A model generated the notes under the pieces. The model was not told where the DNA came from and searched no databases. It worked only from the letters and a program-made list of their open reading frames with translations. The translations under genes and the position numbers were made by a program. From contig CM038467.1 of NCBI GenBank assembly GCA_021464415.1, positions 9,069,411-9,133,410 of the forward strand: a stretch of 64,000 nucleotides of DNA. The letters are read 5' to 3'. The DNA is from Lonicera japonica. Taxonomy: Eukaryota; Streptophyta; Magnoliopsida; Dipsacales; Caprifoliaceae. Shown here piece after piece: positions 34,501 through 47,649 of the stretch (position 1 is the stretch's first letter; each line of letters starts with the position of its first letter).

Positions 34501-35538
34501 CTCCAGATATATTTATCAAAGAGAGCCAGAAATTTCTTTACAATATCTGTGAGGAAAATAAGGACATTGCAGCAAATACAGAACAAATGAAAAATTGCAA
34601 TGATTTATTTCCCTTTGGGTGGTAAAGGGGCGGCGGGCAATTGATAAAATTAACGTATTAATATTCTTTGTCTTCTTAAATTTAACACACAGGTTCCAGC
34701 TGCCTGCATCCGACGGCATAATAGAACAAATTAGGGTGCACTCTCTCCTGCAAAATCCAAAATCTGCGTGTTAAAAAATCTGTAACACGAAGTATGAACT
34801 AGAGCTGCCACATCCTCATCAAAAGTCTCAACTGGTACAAACAGGACCCAGTATAAAGCACCGCAAAACCTACAGGACGCCAGGTCTAAATCCGTGGCTC
34901 ATCATCTACAAAGGATCATATACACACTTGCAAGATACAATAAACAATAAACAAAATACAATAAATCATACTTCAATACTTCCCGAAGTATAGATTCGAG
35001 TAGAGTAATTATAAAGTTTTGGCTAAAAGATCCACACCATTTTTTCCTTTTATTTTTTATTTTTTAATCAGTATTTTTTTTCCTTTTAATTCAAAAAAGA
35101 AAAGAAAACATGCATTGGAAAAAGCATACTTTTGCTGCCTTCAAACCTATTGTATTACAAGCCCCAATGGGTACATCATGTTGAAACAATTAACGTTACT
35201 AAGAGAGAACTTCTGCATGAGAGGATTATATGAGACGCAGTATAGCGAAACGGATTACTTGAGCCGCCCAGTCACAATGGGTTTAGGTGGTACAATCTTA
35301 TGCATATGATACCTTGGTAGCATAACATTTCATACACGTACATTTCAATTTTGTATGGAGAGAATAATCCTAGTATAAACTTAGAAGGGTATTTATTATC
35401 TGGAAACAAGGCTTCATATAGTATGAATCTTGGACTATGATAATAGGTGCTACACACACACACACACACGTATATATCATATAAAGATGAGCTGCTTGTG
35501 CAATATTTATGTACCTTTAGTCTTCTGAAGCATATTTT
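34501..35538 (-). other. region 3' of LEO1/VIP4, possibly an extended or spliced 3' UTR
   Basis: Less AT-rich than its surroundings. On the minus strand a polypyrimidine-poor but usable acceptor GGATTTTGCAG|GAGAG lies at about 34745, after a stretch (34800-34910) of balanced composition. This could be the end of a long LEO1 3' UTR with an intron, or a remnant of another gene. A (CA)n run lies at 35453-35469. No convincing coding frame is present. Confidence 0.3.
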
Positions 35539-38500
35539 TCATTCTTCATCACTGTCATATACAACCGCCATTCGACGATGTGGTGCATTTTTTCTTGGAG
35601 GAGAGTCCTCGTCAGACTCTATCTCCTTGCGCTTGAAACTACCTCGCGACTCCTTAGCCTTTGGCATAGGCTCCTGAATTAATTACCATAAGAAAATAAG
35701 ATCATAAGAAATGTGACACATAGATACTGCAACTATCCAGATCTTTTCTATTCTTTTCCAAAGTATAATAGTTTTATAACAGTGTCAACGTAAGTATCAG
35801 GATTCAACACATATACACACATATATATATTTGTTTGGGACGTACAATAGTTGATAAACTGCGGTTACCTCATCACTTTTTTAAGCCAAGTCCAAATTTT
35901 CGGTGACTGCACATAAATTGCATTTTTTTTCTTTCAACAGACTCTTGCCCCCACCATTATTCCTTGGACCATAACTTGTAAGGCGGTATATAATTTTATT
36001 TTTTTTGATCAGAAACAAAGCTTATATTGATACGAGAAATCAAATACTAGCAAAAGAAAGACTGCAAGTGAACGAGAGGTCCACAACCAGCTTGATGGAA
36101 AATTTATTATTCTATTATGTTTGACGTGTAGGATAAAAGGAAAGGAAAGGATAGGAAAAATATCCTACCCCGTGTTTGGTGTTTGTTAGGATTGTATGTC
36201 ATGGTGGATTATTTATAGAGGATTAGAGGGATAAAAAAATCCCATATGCAGCTTGTACTGGTAGGATAAAACAATATGATAAAAGATATACTATCCCTCA
36301 ATACGTATTAATTATACGTATCTGGTTGTATATATAATATACATCATATATTGAATCACTGTATATTATCCGGATTTACAATCCTGGATGGCTCCAGATG
36401 TGGTATTAGATAAAGCCGTATCCGACTGATTCTTATCCTATCTGACATCCTTATCAAGCGGTCAAAACCCTTACAAAGTCAAACTGGGATACTATGTAAT
36501 GCAAGCTATTAAGCCAATAGAGTACATGTCCATGAGGTCATGCACCAAGTAGTATTGAGTAGAAGAGGAAATACGCAGCAAATTCACAGCCACTAGGCTA
36601 ACGCACAAGTCATCAGGAAATATTGAAACTTTTTAACAGAAGGAGCATGATTCTTTGGTGAGCTCGTTGCTAAGAAAATAGAAAATATCGAATATTTGGA
36701 GAATTATGACATCATCATACCTCAGCCTCCTCTTCTGATGCTTCATCAGCTGCTGCCTCCTCCTCTTCTTCAAGATATTCCTCCTCTTCTTCATCATCGA
36801 GCTCTGGTTCATCAGCCCTTCCACGTGGAAGGGGCCTCTTGTCTTCTTCCTCTCCATCAGTTTCATACTCAGACTCCTCTTTCTCACTTTCCGAAAAATC
36901 AATTGGACGGCGAGATGATTTAGCAGCTGGCAAGGATGACTTGCGAGGAATATCTCTATGCCCCTGAGGCTATGATTCAAAAGGATAAGATTCATATTAA
37001 CACAAGACCAAAGAAAAACAATAAAGTGTTTGCTGCATAGAAAGAAATCATATATGCCTTCTTTGCATTAATAATGCGTTTCTCAGCTCGGGCTTCCATT
37101 TCCAGGTCATCTTCAAAACGTCTTCGAGTGGCAGATCGTCGAGATTCATAATAGTCTGCTTCTTCCTCCTGATCATAAATAGACAACAATAAAGATCAAA
37201 CTCGATATAGAGAAAACCTATTGTAGTCCTAGTAAATTAATTTGCATATGCTAAGTTACACCTCATAGGAAAACATAACGGGCTCTCTCACATCGTGTGC
37301 TAGTGTCGTGTCTCAGAGAGAGAGAGGGGGTGAAATTTAGTTCGATAAGTCATTTACACAAGATCTGCTTAATTTGTTGAGAAGGATATTCATGAACATG
37401 GCCAAAGGATGAGAACATCTATCAAAATTATTTAATGCATTTCCTAAACATGGACAGCAGAGGAAACAGAAAAGCACAAGCCTACCTCTTCAAGTGCGTC
37501 CTCCAAGAAACCAGGTGAAAGTTGGCGCTCCCTACGTACTGTTTGTGTATACTTCCGACTCACCTTTTCCTTCTTCCGACTCAGAAGTTCATTAGCTTTG
37601 ATTGTTTGACTTTCAGCCTAAGAAAATCAAGGGGAAGAAAATTGGAAACAGGATTTTCACAAAGCTGAATAAACAAATGCACTTCACTTGTAATCATTAC
37701 CCTTTCTTTCTGCTCCTTTTCCCTCTCAGGATCAATGTCAGTGACACAGTTCTTGACTTTGTAAACCTTTTTATGTCGGGAATCGACAAGAGCAGTCAAC
37801 AAACGATGAGAATTGGATGTTAAAGATGAAGGCATAAACCGCATCTTCCCTAAAAGTCTCCCCTGTGACTGGAGAATTCCCTGCATTGTTGGCAGAGAGG
37901 ATATAGGATAATCGTCATGAAAATTCATTATTTTTTCTAGTAGAAGAGACAGAAGTGCAACCAATATAACTCAGACATCATATTTCTGCAAAAATGCATC
38001 TCAACAAGATTTCAAATGCCTCCCAAAACTTAGCATCCCACCTAGCATTCAATGTAATCTAACCACCACCACCACCAACCCCCCCCGACCAAAAAAATAA
38101 AGACGGGAAAAAAAGAGAGACAATTTATTAGGACAATATGTAACGAGCAGATATACTTGTGATGGCTTCAGTAAAGTACATTTGACCCTTTGACCCACCA
38201 ATATGGGATCAGAATTATTATACAAAGTAACACATCATGGCCAAGTAAAAGGAAGTCATGTGATTGTGATAGCAGCACTATAAGAAAGACATAAAATGGC
38301 CAAGAATAGTTGTTCTGCTGTGCAATCAGTTTTCTTTCAGAAATACCCAAAAGTGGCAAAGACAACAAATTAACTGACATCTGCAATGAAGGATCGCCTT
38401 GGTTTCATGGAATGATCAATTTTGTACCAAGAGTCACGATTGAGAAAAGGAGATCCGCAAGTTAAATGACCTACAGAAGCAAATGGAAAAAGAAGAATAG

Positions 38501-41500
38501 AAAGAAATATGCTGGAGGGTGAGGCGAAACAGATTTAGTGCTTGTATAGGGACAGTAGTCAAGGTTTACTCTCTCTTCCATTGCAGACCAGGTAATAACT
38601 TCAATTGTTGCAACTACTTTAAGAAGAAATCATATTATCACGCATGTATAAGAAATAAGACGTCACCTTTCCATGTCTAAGAAAAAGGTGTGCTTGGTCA
38701 TGCTGCGCATCTTGCACAGAAATGTCAAGAACTTCATTCCCAATTAGCAACTGTAAGCTGCCATCTGACCATCTAACAAATCGAGTATTGCTTTCATACT
38801 GCACAATACAGAGATAGGTACAATAAGAAAATTGAAGCAAGAAGCATAAAATGTTTTATTTGTTAGATCCAACATCAGATAAGAAATCAAAAATAAATAG
38901 TAGGCTTGATATCACCATGAAGAAACACACACATACTAAAAACAATGAAAGAAAACAAACTACCATAAAAAGAGACTTGTCTTGGAGAGAGAGTAGTAGG
39001 ACTAAGGCCCTCTAGAGATTGCAATTGTTTTCTTTCTGCTTCATTATGTCATAGAGATCTGCCAGATCTGCTTGGGGTTCATTGATTGTGTCAACTTGGG
39101 TTGGCATGTTGGACAGGGCAAGGGGCAAACAGGCAAAGCGAAGCTCATCCAACACAACAAGATAAGCTCTTACTAAATATAATGGATGCTCAACCAAACG
39201 TGTTGAGAGAGCTTCTCTAGAATTTGTCAAGATTACAAGCATAGTTTAGCCATTTATCGTCTTGTCACGTGAAGATCTCCTTGACTGAAGCAATCTCTTT
39301 TATTGAGGCAATCAAATCAATCAAGGAGATCCCTAACTTATTTAGGTCGCACTAATATTCACTTGTAATCTTGGTTATTTCAATGGAAGCAATACAACTC
39401 TCTTCTTCTCTCTATATTTTCCCAACAAACTCAAACAAACCTATGTTCACCTAACCCCAGCACAACTGATAGTCCAGGTTTCTTATGCTTCTTCACATGT
39501 AAAGTTCACATGTACCAGGGCAATGCATAAGTAGCTTATTCAACTTGCCAGCCTTTACATGCGTGTCTGCATTGTTTTTACTCATTTTTTATATATAGAA
39601 GAGTTCAACTAAAACATTCTCACTTCCCATTTGGAAGAAAAACGTTTAAGATTGAGCAATAGCATACTACTCTTCTCCGTCATAACAAAAATTGATTCCT
39701 TTCTATGGGAGTCAAAGAAAACATTCAAGATATATAGCTAACTTGTTTCACCATAAAAGGTTACAGTTCTCACAAGCCATGTGCATAAAGTGTTCACTTG
39801 ATTGCAATAGCATCTCTCATTATGGTATCAAAAATCATAGTTAGAAAAACATAAGTTGCCAGTGATGTGCAGCACGCATGAGATTTGCAGAAATTCATAT
39901 GTTTCAGATATGTAAACAACACACGATACATTCACTTACAGAGTTTGTGCCGTCAGAATTTCTCACAGGCCTCCAGCGGACAATATTGTTGTCCAAACGG
40001 ATACGTTTCTGAGATCCAGATTCATCTGTCACAAGTATATCCTCTTCAACATATGTCTTAGGATCAAAAGGTTTCGAGTCAATGCCCATTATATTAGAAA
40101 CTTTGATCATGTTCATCTGCAACAAAAGAAAAGTGCAACACTAAAATTCCTAAATCGAGATCCTAATCAATTCAAATTTGTAAAAATAAAATTAGTGCCT
40201 ATGTCACAAAACTACTCAGATGAAAAATAAAGCAGCAATTTGACTAGAAGCAAATATAGATACGTTAGATATACAAATCATGTATCTGTCTTTAACTTCA
40301 TAAAAATTTAGATGGTTGCAAAAGCTCAAAGTGAAAGCCAAACTAATATTAATAGAATGCTATTAAACCCAGAAATAGCTGAACAAGTAAGAATAATGGC
40401 ACAAGTCAACAATCCAACCTTTACCAATACTAAACCGTGACATCCAAATCAAGTCGTAATATATGCATCAGAGCAAGCGCAAAACACGCGCATGTGCCTC
40501 TGTTATAGGAAGACAATGTAACTACTTGTTGAAGATAATAAAATGACTTGTCCTGAATATGTATGTAAAATAAATTGCTTTACATCTTATGCAGTGACCA
40601 AGCACCTTATAAAATAATTAAAATTACATGGACATGAGGGTGGAGATAAACCTTTTCGGGATGACCAGGAGGAGGTTGCAGCGGGATCTCAAGCTCCAAA
40701 GGGGGGCCAACTGGTTTCTCCTTAAATTTAGCCTCCATGTTGTCTTCTTCAGACTCATACCGACCCTCTTCATCAGCTAGCATATCCTCTGGTCTGAGAT
40801 CTTTCTCATAACTCCCTTCATCCTCTATAGGGGATCTCTATGGAAACAAAAAAATATTTTTATACTTTTCATTACTGTAAATACAACAGTAGCAGAACCA
40901 TAAGATAACATGAATTTTTTACAACTGATACAAACATTTGAATCATTCTCGATCTGATTCTCAACTGCATACTCTGCAGGTTCTTCGTCATCAGACTCCC
41001 CAAATACATCACGAATCTCAGGCGCTGATTGCGCAATGTGAGCCTCGTCTTCCTCCTCGCCAAGTGATCTAAGATTTAAGTCGATAAACAAAACTAGTCA
41101 ATATAACCAGGTAAACAGGTGCTTTTTACATCAGGGAATTTCAAGTAACCAAATACTTTGTTTCAAAGTATAGATCAGTAAAGTCATGCATGACCGTCGT
41201 ACCCATTGTATGAAAGTAACTGTTAACATATATAATATATATTTGCTAGTTGTCATCTATATAGTTACCATTTATAAGAGTTGACTATTCAATCTCTAAA
41301 TCTCTAGGTTAATTAGGTTTTTATATTTTCCTTATTTATATCATTTTCATAACCCTATATAAAGGGTCTCTATTGTAATAGTTTTATATCGATCAATTCA
41401 ATAATATCTATCTCTTTTCTATATCTTTACAGTAACAAAGATAATAAAAACTATCACTGGTTTGCTTTATTGTGCAGTGATGGAATTCATAACATGAATT

Positions 41501-43599
41501 AGATGCGGTGCCATTCTTTTGACAAGATTTCAGCATCTTCTTCTTCTATTTAACTAAATTAGCAGTGTTTTTTCACATAATCAAGGAATTCCTGAATCAA
41601 CTAAGACTTTGACAGTTTACAATCTGCAGGACTCTAAGGTCCTTCCACTCAGGGGAGGAGGGGAGCAAATTTTTTAAAATTTTGTATTTTAGTACAAGAT
41701 TATCTTTACGAAAAAAAAGGACCATATTAGTTATCCTTGACCCGCTTCAATTTGGAAAAAAATATATTTTTTGTAGTAATTGGACTCCTTTTTTCTAAAT
41801 TAGTACCAAGTTGCCCACATTATACGTGATATAGTAAATCTCCCCCGCTTATGTATGCTTCTTTTGAACAACTGCACCTGAAGGGCTTCGAACACGGAAT
41901 CTCTTGCTAAATAGATCGTCCCGCACAGGGACGTAGTAAACCACTAGGCCAACCCCAGAGAGTCCCGTTTATGTATGCATCATTGGCATAAACATGTATA
42001 ACATATGTCTCGTATCTATTGGAAAATTTGATTCAGGGTAGTCAAAACCGAGTTCCATTGTTGCTCATGAGTCAGAACCATAAAAAATGATTTTTAGCAT
42101 ATATGCCAAACGTGAAGAACTAAGAAGGTACAGGCATAACCCCTTGTGCACTTGCAAAGACAAAAGCACCATACTTTTTATTCTTTATTACCGTGAGAAC
42201 AAAAACTGCAAAATGAAAGATCTAGAGTGTGGAGGAAACTAATAAGCATAATTGAATTATGCCGGAATGGTGGCAAAACATAAAAATGAGCAACACAACC
42301 ATATACATGTTCAAAATGAGGATGGGAGAGAGGGGGAAAGAGAGGCTAATACCGATGACTTCCAGCCTGATCAACTTCGTCATCTTCATTATCAGCATAA
42401 TGATTCTCCTCAGATCTTTCTGATCCACTTTCCACTACATCCCTTCTCCTACTTGTTACCACTCTGGGGCCATGTTCTTCTTTTTCTTCGCTCTCTGAAT
42501 CTTTTGCTTCACTTTCTTCCCTTTGATCGCCGACTTCCACTTCTTGGGAACTCAGATCTCTTTCACCCTCACTCTCTCCATTTACATGATCTACATCATG
42601 TAATTCACCTTCACTCTCCCCTTCTGCTTCCACTGGACCTTCTACTTCAGCTTCACCTTCACCCTCAGGCTCCAGCTCTCCATCCCCTTCATCCTGGTCA
42701 ATGGTAAATAAATTGATGCCAAAACTAGGTCAGAATCAGGTAGTTGGACTAAATACTGTTATTTAGCTTTCAAAGTAATTCCGTGGCAACACAAACAATG
42801 AAATCAGATTGGTCGTCCAAAAATATATAGACATTAAAACATCAGTACACAACAAAGTACATGTGTTTTTGTTGATCGACACTGGGATCTATTGGGCTCT
42901 ATTGGGAAATAATGAACCCCAATATAAACAACAAAGTACAGCATGCAAATTTAATGTTAACCCGGTAACATCCAAAACACAGAGAACTTATATCTAGTTG
43001 TTCACAATTATGCCACAAGCAAAGTCCATTATGGTGCATTCAATAGAAAATATTTGGCCGGGTGACGTAAACCTGGGGAATCGGAACATCGTAAATGTTC
43101 TAATGTTTCCCCTACGATTAATTTGTTACTCATTTTTCTGTAAAAATTGTCTCTCTTTTCTACCAATATACAATTTGGACTTGTTCCTTTTACCACCAAA
43201 AATTTCTTAGCTAATTTCAGGAAAACTCAAGGCTTCGGAACGTCACCTCGTTTCAATTTTCAATCAAACCCTTGTGATGTAGTTTCAATTTTTCAGAAAC
43301 AAATAAACAAATGCATTATATGCATCTTATGATACAGTTCACTAACTGCGTACATAAGATGAACTAACATATAGAGATTACGACCAATTATGTCTATATA
43401 CCAATTGTTTCTCTGAAAGTGAAAAATAAAGGCAACGCAATTTATTTAGGTATGATAAAGGACAGGATCGTACGGATGCATAGTCGGGCTGTCGATTGGA
43501 TTCGTGCTCTGATTCAACCTCCTCCTCTTCTTCCTCTTCCTCCGACTGGTCACCGAACAGATTTTGCATCATCTGATGCCTCTTTTCTTCCCCCACCAT
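35539..43599 (-). CDS. VIP4: LEO1/VIP4 subunit of the PAF1 transcription-elongation complex
   Basis: Nuclear PAF1C subunit; in Arabidopsis VIP4 supports FLC expression and histone modification during elongation. Eleven exons on the complement: 43599-43474, 42693-42353, 41068-40936, 40837-40652, 40116-39940, 38798-38667, 37880-37701, 37617-37486, 37168-37058, 36969-36721 and 35673-35539 (TGA), joining in phase to 633 residues; I recall about 625 for Arabidopsis. The start MVGEEKRHQMMQNLFGD leads into a long acidic region. The conserved Leo1 core runs from about residue 263 (NMIKVSNIMGID) through FVRWSDGSLQLLIGNEVLDI and MRFMPSSLTSNSHRLLTALV to VKNCVTDIDPEREKE. The basic-acidic tail ends YDSDEE. 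Exon 9 is followed by GC rather than GT. Introns host a solo LTR and a SINE-like repeat. No lesion is seen. Confidence 0.93.
36110..36480. mobile_element. possible MITE in the last LEO1 intron
   Basis: Intronic block with CCCCGTGTTTGGTGTTTGTTAG, GGATAAAAGGAAAGG-type purine runs and ATCC/GGAT words on opposite strands, a composition typical of MITE termini. A clean terminal inverted repeat or TSD was not established by eye. Confidence 0.3.
39000..39440. mobile_element. possible retroelement fragment in LEO1 intron 5
   Basis: Contains a frame-preserving stretch on the minus strand (39012-39242) and, downstream on the plus strand, LTR-like sequence (TGTAATCTTGGTTATTTCAA and TCTCTATATTTTCCCAACA). 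Neither both ends nor a TSD could be matched. The assignment rests on resemblance to plant LTR ends only. Confidence 0.3.
41216..41436 (+). mobile_element. solo LTR with 5-bp TSD in LEO1 intron 2
   Basis: LTR 41221-41431 (211 bp) begins TGTTAACATATATAATATAT and ends ATATCTTTACA, the canonical TG...CA termini. It is flanked by the identical 5-mer GTAAC (41216-41220 and 41432-41436). A TATA-like CCCTATATAAAGGG lies internally at about 41351-41365 and a TTGTAATAG stretch follows, as in copia LTRs. No internal retrotransposon sequence is present, so this is a recombination product of a former full element. Confidence 0.85.
41878..41968 (-). mobile_element. tRNA-derived SINE fragment in LEO1 intron 2
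   Basis: On the minus strand GGGTTGGCCTAGTGGTTTAC (A box) is followed about 50 bp later by CCGTGTTCGAAGCCC (B box), matching the RNA polymerase III internal promoter of tRNA-derived SINEs. The A and B boxes are well kept. The 3' part and a TSD were not delimited. Confidence 0.55.
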
Positions 43600-44470
43600 T
43601 CTGTCTCTCTCTCCTCTCTCGCGCTCGACTCTCGATAGTCACACCTTGTCTTCCCAAATTCTAACCCTTGCTTCTTCGTACGCCCTGTGGGATATTTGCG
43701 TTAAGGATTTCTTTCACCGATTTCAGTTAATTAATTATTATACTCTTCATTCTCACACTTGCGTTTGACGCCGAATTGGAGTCTAATAAAATCATATAAC
43801 TTTATTTTGACGGGATAAGGTAAAGCTGCCGGAATTCGTTAATTCCTTTTTCTCGTATGATAAGTTTTAGTATTATAAATAATTAATTTTAATATTTTTT
43901 TTTGGGTTCGGGGGCATTGCTTTACGAGATATCTGGCCAGTTTTCGTGTATTTCAATTAATTCTCGCTCACGCATAGTACTATTTATTTTGACCAAAAAC
44001 TGATTTGTTACTGTTAGGAATTAACCTAAAGGCTCACAGTCAACCCCAAAACTCGAACACAGAGTGGTTAGCCAATTCAAATGCTATAATAAAATATAAG
44101 TTAATGAAAAATAAATAATATAAATTATAATATTTTGATGTGACCACCGTTCTAGATATACAATTCAAATGCCATAATAAATCTTTTTGGCACAAATTTA
44201 ATGATCAATAATAATTGTTACTCTTATACAAAAAAAAATTAAAAAAAATCATCGTTATCCTTCTGTCTCTTGTGAATAAGATTACATGAAATCACATTCC
44301 TATAACTTTAAAATTTAAGATTTATATACATATATTTGTTATGAGATACCAATATGTAAAAGTATAACTCTCTTTATGTATAACATATTTAATATAAGTA
44401 CACTTAATACTACCTAGAGATTCTAAGCTTAACCGAGCCACCTGTGGATGTACAACCTCCTGTGAAAATA
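43600..44470 (-). promoter_or_regulatory. LEO1/VIP4 5' UTR and upstream region
   Basis: Bases 43600-43680 on the minus strand (AGAGGAGAGAGACAGA just before the ATG) are the probable 5' UTR. Further upstream the DNA is AT-rich with no gene. No specific promoter element can be assigned with confidence. Confidence 0.4.
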
Positions 44471-44576
44471 ATTAGTTTTATTTTCAGTTGGAATTGCCAG
44501 GGTACTCGTAAAGTGGCGTTTGGTGTCCATTGTTTTTCGAATCATAAATGTCTGCTATAGAATTCTTTATTTAACA

Positions 44577-45232
44577 CTAGTTTGTAACCCATGCATCGCA
44601 TGGGCGTATTAAGATAAAATAATTAATTACGAAATTAAAAACACGCAACAACTTTCTTCCTGCATATTAAAAGGTGTAGAAGAAAAATTTTTATCATCTC
44701 TTTTTCTATTGGTTTCACAATTTCCTTTAAAACAAAAATCGGAATGTGGATTGCATTTGAAATAGATTAAAAAATCGGAATGCGGACTCCATTGTAAGTA
44801 GATTAAAAAATCGGATTTCGGATTGTATTGGAAATAAATTAACTTTTGTGTGAGAGAAATGAATTTGGGTTCTAATTAAAGACGGTGTAAATACACACAA
44901 AATGGAAAGAAAAAAAAAGATCAGGTATAAGTCAACTATAATTAAAAAATAAATAAATGTTTTAAAATGAGAGAATAAAGAGGGAGTAAATGCAATACGT
45001 ACACATGGCAGTCTAACAAAAAAAACCTTCTCACTCCTCCCATTATATATATATATATATATATACTATTAGATGAGTGCATTTAATAAAGGGGTACATG
45101 GCAATATATAAAGAAAAGAAACAATAAATGAATAAGCAAAATGAATGCATTAAATAAAAGGACACATGGCAATATATAAAGAAAAAAGCAATAAATGAAC
45201 CACTTCTTCCATTTTATATATATACTATTAGA
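44577..45232 (-). mobile_element. non-autonomous Helitron
   Basis: On the minus strand it begins TCTAATAGTATATATATAAA and ends with a hairpin (CCCATGC, 3-nt loop, GCATGGG; 44588-44604) followed 7 nt later by CTAG, the Helitron 3' signature. It sits between host A and T (A|TC...CTAG|T) without a target duplication, as expected. Length is 656 bp with no Rep/helicase ORF. The 5' terminal region is doubled: a second TC-ATAGTATATAT end occurs at 45073, and a segment with ACATGGCAATATATAAAGAA is present twice between 45074 and 45210. Confidence 0.85.
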
Positions 45233-45603
45233 TAAGTCAATATATGTCTATTCCTTGGTTGGTTGTTGGAGGTTTAAATGATCTTTCTCGTAGTTCGAAG
45301 AATAAGGATAGTGCTATTTTCAATTTATGTAAAGCGTCCTTATTTAATCAGATGTTGAATGATGGACCTTTATTTAAAAGTTATTCCTTTTAGTTAGGTT
45401 GGGAAAAGAAGAAGGGGTGCTTTTGTGCAAGAACGTCTTGATAGGGTTCTTGCGCCTGGTAGTTGGCGGGTTCAGTATCCATAAGCGTATGTTTTTCCAT
45501 TTGCCTAGGGTTTTATCGGATCATAATCCTATTCTCATTGACTTTAACTGTCGTTCTCATGGCTGGTTTAAGAAGCTATTTAGATTTGAGGCCGTATGGA
45601 ATG

Positions 45604-45798
45604 TATTACATGTATGAACACAAATATGTATAGATGTAGTGTGAACCCATATATCACCAACCACCACTTCCAGATGAAATGGTGGTCAATAAAATACACC
45701 ACACCACCAACCTCACTCATTCATGTATATATATAGAGACTTATGCTCTTGTAAAAAATCAATCAATCAACAACATTATCTATCTCTATTTGTCAACA
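45604..45798 (+). repeat. copia 5' LTR
   Basis: 195 bp, with a TATA-like TATATATATAGAGACTT near 45727 and terminus TATTACATG...TTTGTCAACA. It begins with TA, not the usual TG, and the 3' LTR begins the same way. Confidence 0.93.
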
Positions 45799-46455
45799 TG
45801 GTATCAGAGCGATGTTAACACATCAACAGAACCCACACCATACACACAAACCCAACACCATTACAGCAGCACCCACACCATCTTCAAAAACCACATACAG
45901 AGATTCAAAAGCTTCGTTTATCCAGTACAAACATCTAATCCAACCAACCATCATATAATCCTGATTTTCTTGACTAGATGATCCAAACCCCGTTCGAATA
46001 ACCGAATTTTTTGCCCTCACGCGCCACCCAAATATTCTACTGTCCGGTTCGCCTATCTCACACGCCACCAGCTGAAGAAGACAGCCACGCAGCACGCCAC
46101 GTGTCAGCCATGTCACTGCCACGTCATCACAACGCCACTGCCACATCGTCGCCTCGTCACTGTCCGTTAGCGCCACGTCAACTGTTAATTTCTGTAACAG
46201 CTGTTACTTTTACCGTTAAGCTTAACGAAATATTCTTGACGCCGTTAATTTTGACGGAATATTCTTAACTCTGTCAGGATTATTTGCAAATTGAGCCCCA
46301 TAATTTTCTGGATTTTCTACTTTAGCCTTTGAACTTTTTGAAAGTTATATTTTTTGCCCCAGAACTTGTTCCTGGCATTTTCCAACCTTCTGAACACAAC
46401 CACAATCTCAAAAATTTTAAATTTTATCTAGATTTTTGAGTATTACATCTATCCA

Positions 46456-47649
46456 ATGGCTAATGACTCTATAAGGACCGGATTATCCACAAAGGACTAT
46501 CCTCTCATTATTCAAACTGAGGGTTCCTCATTCAATATCGGTTTTCTACTGGATGAAACTAACTATGATATATGGTCTCAACTTATGAAGATGCACATCG
46601 CAGAGAAACAAAAATTCTCTTTTATTTAACGTTCAGCCTCAATTCCGAAAGAAGGAACACCAGAATACGATAAATGGTACCCTGATAACCAACGAGTAAA
46701 ATGCTGGCTCTTAATGTCAATAAAACCGAAATCATAAAACGTTACATTCGTATTCCTACAGCACGTGAAATTTGGAAATCACTGTCTACAGTGTTTCATG
46801 ACGGGGCTGATGAATTACAAGTTTTTTCGTTGAACCAACGGGCCTTCATTGCCAAACAGAGTGGGCGATCAATGTCTAAGTTCTATGGGGAGCTGACAGA
46901 GATATTTAGCTAGTTGGACCACCGTGATAAGGTATCTATGAAAAACCCTAATGATGCGGAGTTTTACAGGAGATCAATTCAGCGTTTGCGAGTCCATATT
47001 TTTCTTGCCGGGTTAGATAATGAACTTGAACAGATTCGGGGTGAGATTTTGCGAAAGGATCCGATTTCAGAACTAAAAGCGGTATATGTCATAGTTCGTC
47101 GAGAAGCTCTTCGACGACAAACAATGAACACCGCGACAGACACTGCAGCTATGGTAGCTCGTAATTAAGCCCCCTCCAATTCCAATTGGCGCATTTCAGT
47201 GAAACGATCCGGCTCTGGTAACCGACTGAATGACTCTCGGGGTTCGACCTCTAAGTACCCTCCATGCTCTGCCTGTGGACTTACGGGACACTCGAAAAAA
47301 GGTTACTATGAAATCATTGGCTACCCGAATTGGTGGAAGGATTCTCGCAATCGCCAAACAGGTCAAACCACAGAGGAAGGTAACAAACAGGCCTCGGGCT
47401 TACTTACCATCACATGTACATCAGGTACGACTTTACATTATATCTCTGTTTTGAATAATACATGGGTAATTGATTCGGATGTCACTGATCATATGACATC
47501 TAATTCCAAAATGGTTACTCCGTTAAACCCATCATCTCAGACCTTTGTTTCCACAGCTAATGGTGCTCCAGTTCCTGTAGTAGAAAAAGGGTCAGTCAAT
47601 TTATACCTTGAACCTAAGCTCTGTATTAGTAGTACCATCCTTAGATTAT
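46456..47649 (+). pseudogene. copia gag/protease region, degenerate
   Basis: The ATG at 46456 opens a gag frame with NYDIWSQLMKMHIAEKQK and, further on, REIWKSLSTVFHDGADELQV. In-frame stops occur at about 46627 and 46912, and again near 47166. The nucleocapsid zinc knuckle is CSACGLTGHSKKGYYE, where the last Cys is Tyr. The protease site reads WVIDSDVTDHM where active copies have D-S-G/A. The frame ends near 47648 by a shift relative to the next segment. Several changes are C-to-T/G-to-A. The protein is non-functional. Confidence 0.85.

Noticed and set aside
42252..42707. Plus-strand frame of 151 codons rich in His/Leu/Pro
   Set aside because: Antisense shadow of the acidic LEO1 exon 2 (42353-42693).
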